Shown piece after piece: positions 6,335-7,391 of a DNA stretch of 7,391 bases. The stretch is from JBFWUW01 sp050247075. GTDB taxonomy: Bacteria > Planctomycetota > Planctomycetia > Pirellulales > JBFWUW01. The DNA is taken from the NCBI GenBank assembly GCA_050247075.1, contig JBFWUW010000139.1, positions 1 to 7,391 of the forward strand. Direction: 5' to 3'. The position numbers were made by a program, and so were the translations under genes. The notes below the pieces were generated by a model. It was not told where the DNA came from. It ran no database searches and worked only from the letters and a program-made list of their open reading frames with translations. Every line of letters starts with the position of its first letter. Positions within the stretch are counted from its first letter, which is position 1.

Positions 6335-7264
6335 AGGATGGCGACGTGGAAAGCACCAGAGGAATTCGCCGAGTGGGTCAATTGGTTGGCGGCGGGTATT
6401 CACGGCCGCAGCCGCTGGCGATTGTCCGTGGTGTTCATGGGCATGCTGTTCGGGAGTGGCCGCCGCACCGTCACATCGTGGTTGCGTGCCGCCGGCGTGG
6501 ACACCAGCTTCTCCAACTATTATTACTTCATCGCCGCCCTGGGACGCAAGCCCGCTCTCGTGGCCAGGCGATTGCTGATCTTGTTGGTGAGGCAGTTGCC
6601 TATCGGCGACCGCGCGTTGTTGGCGCTGGACGACACGCCCACCAAGCGGTTCGGACCCAAGGTGCAAGGGGCCGGCATTCACCACAACCCCACGCCCGGC
6701 CCCACCGATCAGAAGTTTCTCTACCGCCACAATTGGGTGACGTTGTCGCTGGCCTTGCGGCATCGGTTGTGGAACACCATCAGCCTGCCGCTCATCGCCG
6801 GGTTGTACGTCCGCCAAATCGACGTGGCCATGCTGCCCAAGAAGTTGAAGTGGAAGTTCGCCACCAAGCTGGCGATCGGCGCGAATCTGGCCGCCTGGGC
6901 GGCGAAACTCTTGCAACAAGCGGGAAAACGCGTGTGGCTCGTGGCCGATGGGGCTTATGCCAAGCGTCCGTTCCTTCACGACATGCGCGCCGCCGAAGTG
7001 ACCGTCGTCAGCCGCTTGCGCAAGGATGCCGCGTTGTGGGAGTTGCCGCCCGACGTGTCGAAGAGGCCACGCGGCCGCGGCCGCCCGCGAAAGTATGGAA
7101 AGCATCGCATCAGCCTGGCGAAGCGCGCCGGGCAGTCGCGAGGCTGGCAATCCATCGAGTGCTTCGTGTATGGCAAGCCGGTGACCAAAACGTACAAGAC
7201 GTTTCTGGCGGTGAACCGCTCGGCGAGCGGGCCGATCCGCGTGGTGCTGGTCCAGAACGACGAC
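6282..7264 (+). mobile_element. Left part of an IS701-like insertion sequence, interrupted on the right
   Basis: The span covers the leader hairpin and the family-like part of the transposase. The true left end lies somewhere upstream of 6282, possibly near the AT-rich patch at 6268-6281, but I could not identify a terminal inverted repeat because the matching right end is not in the window. It inserted beside the end of the kinase gene and the small minus-strand frame. Confidence 0.6.
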
Positions 7265-7294
7265 TGTGCCATTTCCCAAAACTTTGGCCGCTAG
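6338..7294 (+). CDS. Transposase, DDE superfamily (IS701-like), C-terminally truncated
   Basis: The 318-residue frame resembles DDE transposases of the IS701/IS4-like group (DDE_5-type fold), which cut and rejoin element ends. The first catalytic Asp is likely D98 or D99 in LALDDTPTKRFGPKVQGAG, followed by IHHNPTPGPTDQKFLYRHNW; the second is likely D204 in WLVADGAYAKR. A basic AT-hook-like segment RPRGRGRPRKYG spans 243-254. Family members are usually well over 400 residues, with the third catalytic residue, a Glu, in a C-terminal helix. Here the family-like sequence stops at RVVLVQNDD (about residue 309, base 7264) and ends with the unrelated CAISQNFGR before the stop. The catalytic Glu is therefore missing and the protein is probably inactive. 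The best explanation is interruption by a second element. The ATG at 6338 follows the stem-loop at 6282-6334. The family name is from memory of motifs, so subgroup confidence is moderate. Confidence 0.85.
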   Translation: MATWKAPEEFAEWVNWLAAGIHGRSRWRLSVVFMGMLFGSGRRTVTSWLRAAGVDTSFSNYYYFIAALGRKPALVARRLLILLVRQLPIGDRALLALDDTPTKRFGPKVQGAGIHHNPTPGPTDQKFLYRHNWVTLSLALRHRLWNTISLPLIAGLYVRQIDVAMLPKKLKWKFATKLAIGANLAAWAAKLLQQAGKRVWLVADGAYAKRPFLHDMRAAEVTVVSRLRKDAALWELPPDVSKRPRGRGRPRKYGKHRISLAKRAGQSRGWQSIECFVYGKPVTKTYKTFLAVNRSASGPIRVVLVQNDDCAISQNFGR

Positions 7295-7322
7295 CATGAT
7301 TGAAACGGTTGGAGGAAGTGCC

Positions 7323-7353
7323 TTCTCCTAGCGCGGCGTTTGCCGCAGGAGAA
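7323..7353 (+). promoter_or_regulatory. Leader stem-loop covering a Shine-Dalgarno sequence
   Basis: TTCTCCT (7323-7329) pairs perfectly with AGGAGAA (7347-7353). Inside it GCGGC (7333-7337) pairs with GCCGC (7342-7346) around a GTTT loop, leaving only a 3-nt bulge (7330-7332). The right arm is the Shine-Dalgarno sequence AGGAGA, 8 nt before the ATG at 7361, so the closed stem would block ribosome binding. It has the same logic as the leader at 6282-6334 but a different sequence. Confidence 0.6.
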
Positions 7354-7360
7354 AGTAGCC

Positions 7361-7391
7361 ATGACTGCAGGATGGAAACACGACGGTCAGT
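7361..7391 (+). CDS. Start of an unidentified ORF, possibly a second transposase (partial)
   Basis: The frame MTAGWKHDGQ runs off the window after 10 codons. AGGAGA at 7347-7352 lies 8 nt upstream, a near-ideal spacing, and is embedded in a hairpin. The context (immediately after a break in an IS transposase) suggests a transposase, but ten residues are too few to name a family. A second ATG at 7372 is in another frame and has no spaced ribosome binding site. Confidence 0.4.
   Translation, partial: MTAGWKHDGQ

Larger units (their letters stand above)
7265..7391 (+). mobile_element. Putative left end of a second mobile element inserted in the first transposase gene
   Basis: Family-like transposase sequence stops at 7264 and different DNA begins (TGTGCCATTTCCC). 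Close to the junction is a small palindrome CCAAA-AC-TTTGG (7276-7287), then a strong leader hairpin (7323-7353) and a new start codon with a good ribosome binding site (7361). This order, terminal sequence then hairpin then ORF start, is what the left end of an IS would show. The element continues beyond the window, so its family and its right end are unknown. A simple deletion junction is the alternative. Confidence 0.45.

Noticed and set aside
6308..7297. Long minus-strand open frame (329 codons) and a plus-strand frame (6301-7299) covering the transposase
   Set aside because: Both lie fully over a recognisable transposase, are rich in Arg, His, Gln and Ala in the manner of antisense or shifted GC-rich codons, and show no family motif.
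7265..7391. 5' end of a group II intron (begins near GTGCC)
   Set aside because: The start does not match the GUGYG consensus well, and an ORF beginning within 100 nt leaves no room for the ribozyme's first domains.

Overview
The window reads as chromosomal DNA of a planctomycete, probably of the Pirellulales type. Three things suggest this: a prepilin-type (DUF1559-like) protein start, a very large Ser/Thr kinase joining a zinc ribbon, a kinase, a transmembrane helix, a DUF1080 domain and an FGE-sulfatase-like domain in one chain, and moderately high GC. The taxonomy is inference; there is no marker gene.

Layout. Positions 1-185 (minus) hold the start of a prepilin-like secreted protein, with a good Shine-Dalgarno sequence and a strong sigma70-type promoter at 314-341. 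A 15-bp near-palindrome lies just downstream of the promoter. Positions 500-1189 (minus) encode an RluA-family RNA pseudouridine synthase. The divergent spacer 1190-1443 carries two REP-like hairpin repeats in the same orientation. Positions 1444-2196 (plus) encode an ABC transporter ATPase of the NatA/CcmA type, followed at once by a terminator-like hairpin and with no permease gene beside it. Positions 2391-6101 (plus) encode the giant receptor-like kinase.

The right part looks rearranged. The last ~80 codons of the kinase frame are antisense to a more protein-like minus-strand frame (5819-6190). At 6338-7294 lies a transposase of the DDE/IS701-like kind that loses its family-like sequence after about residue 309. 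The sequence that follows (from about 7265) looks like the left end of a second mobile element, with its own leader hairpin and a new start codon at 7361. Both transposase-side start codons are preceded by stem-loops that bury the ribosome binding site.

How the genes work together: no single pathway joins them. The kinase is a self-contained signalling protein: a cytoplasmic kinase, one membrane helix, and exported DUF1080 and FGE-like domains that could sense a ligand. The RluA enzyme and the ABC ATPase are ordinary neighbours. I did not find a convincing new multi-gene system. The points most worth a second look are the REP-like repeats with promoter geometry, the antisense kinase tail, and the paired RBS-hiding hairpins.
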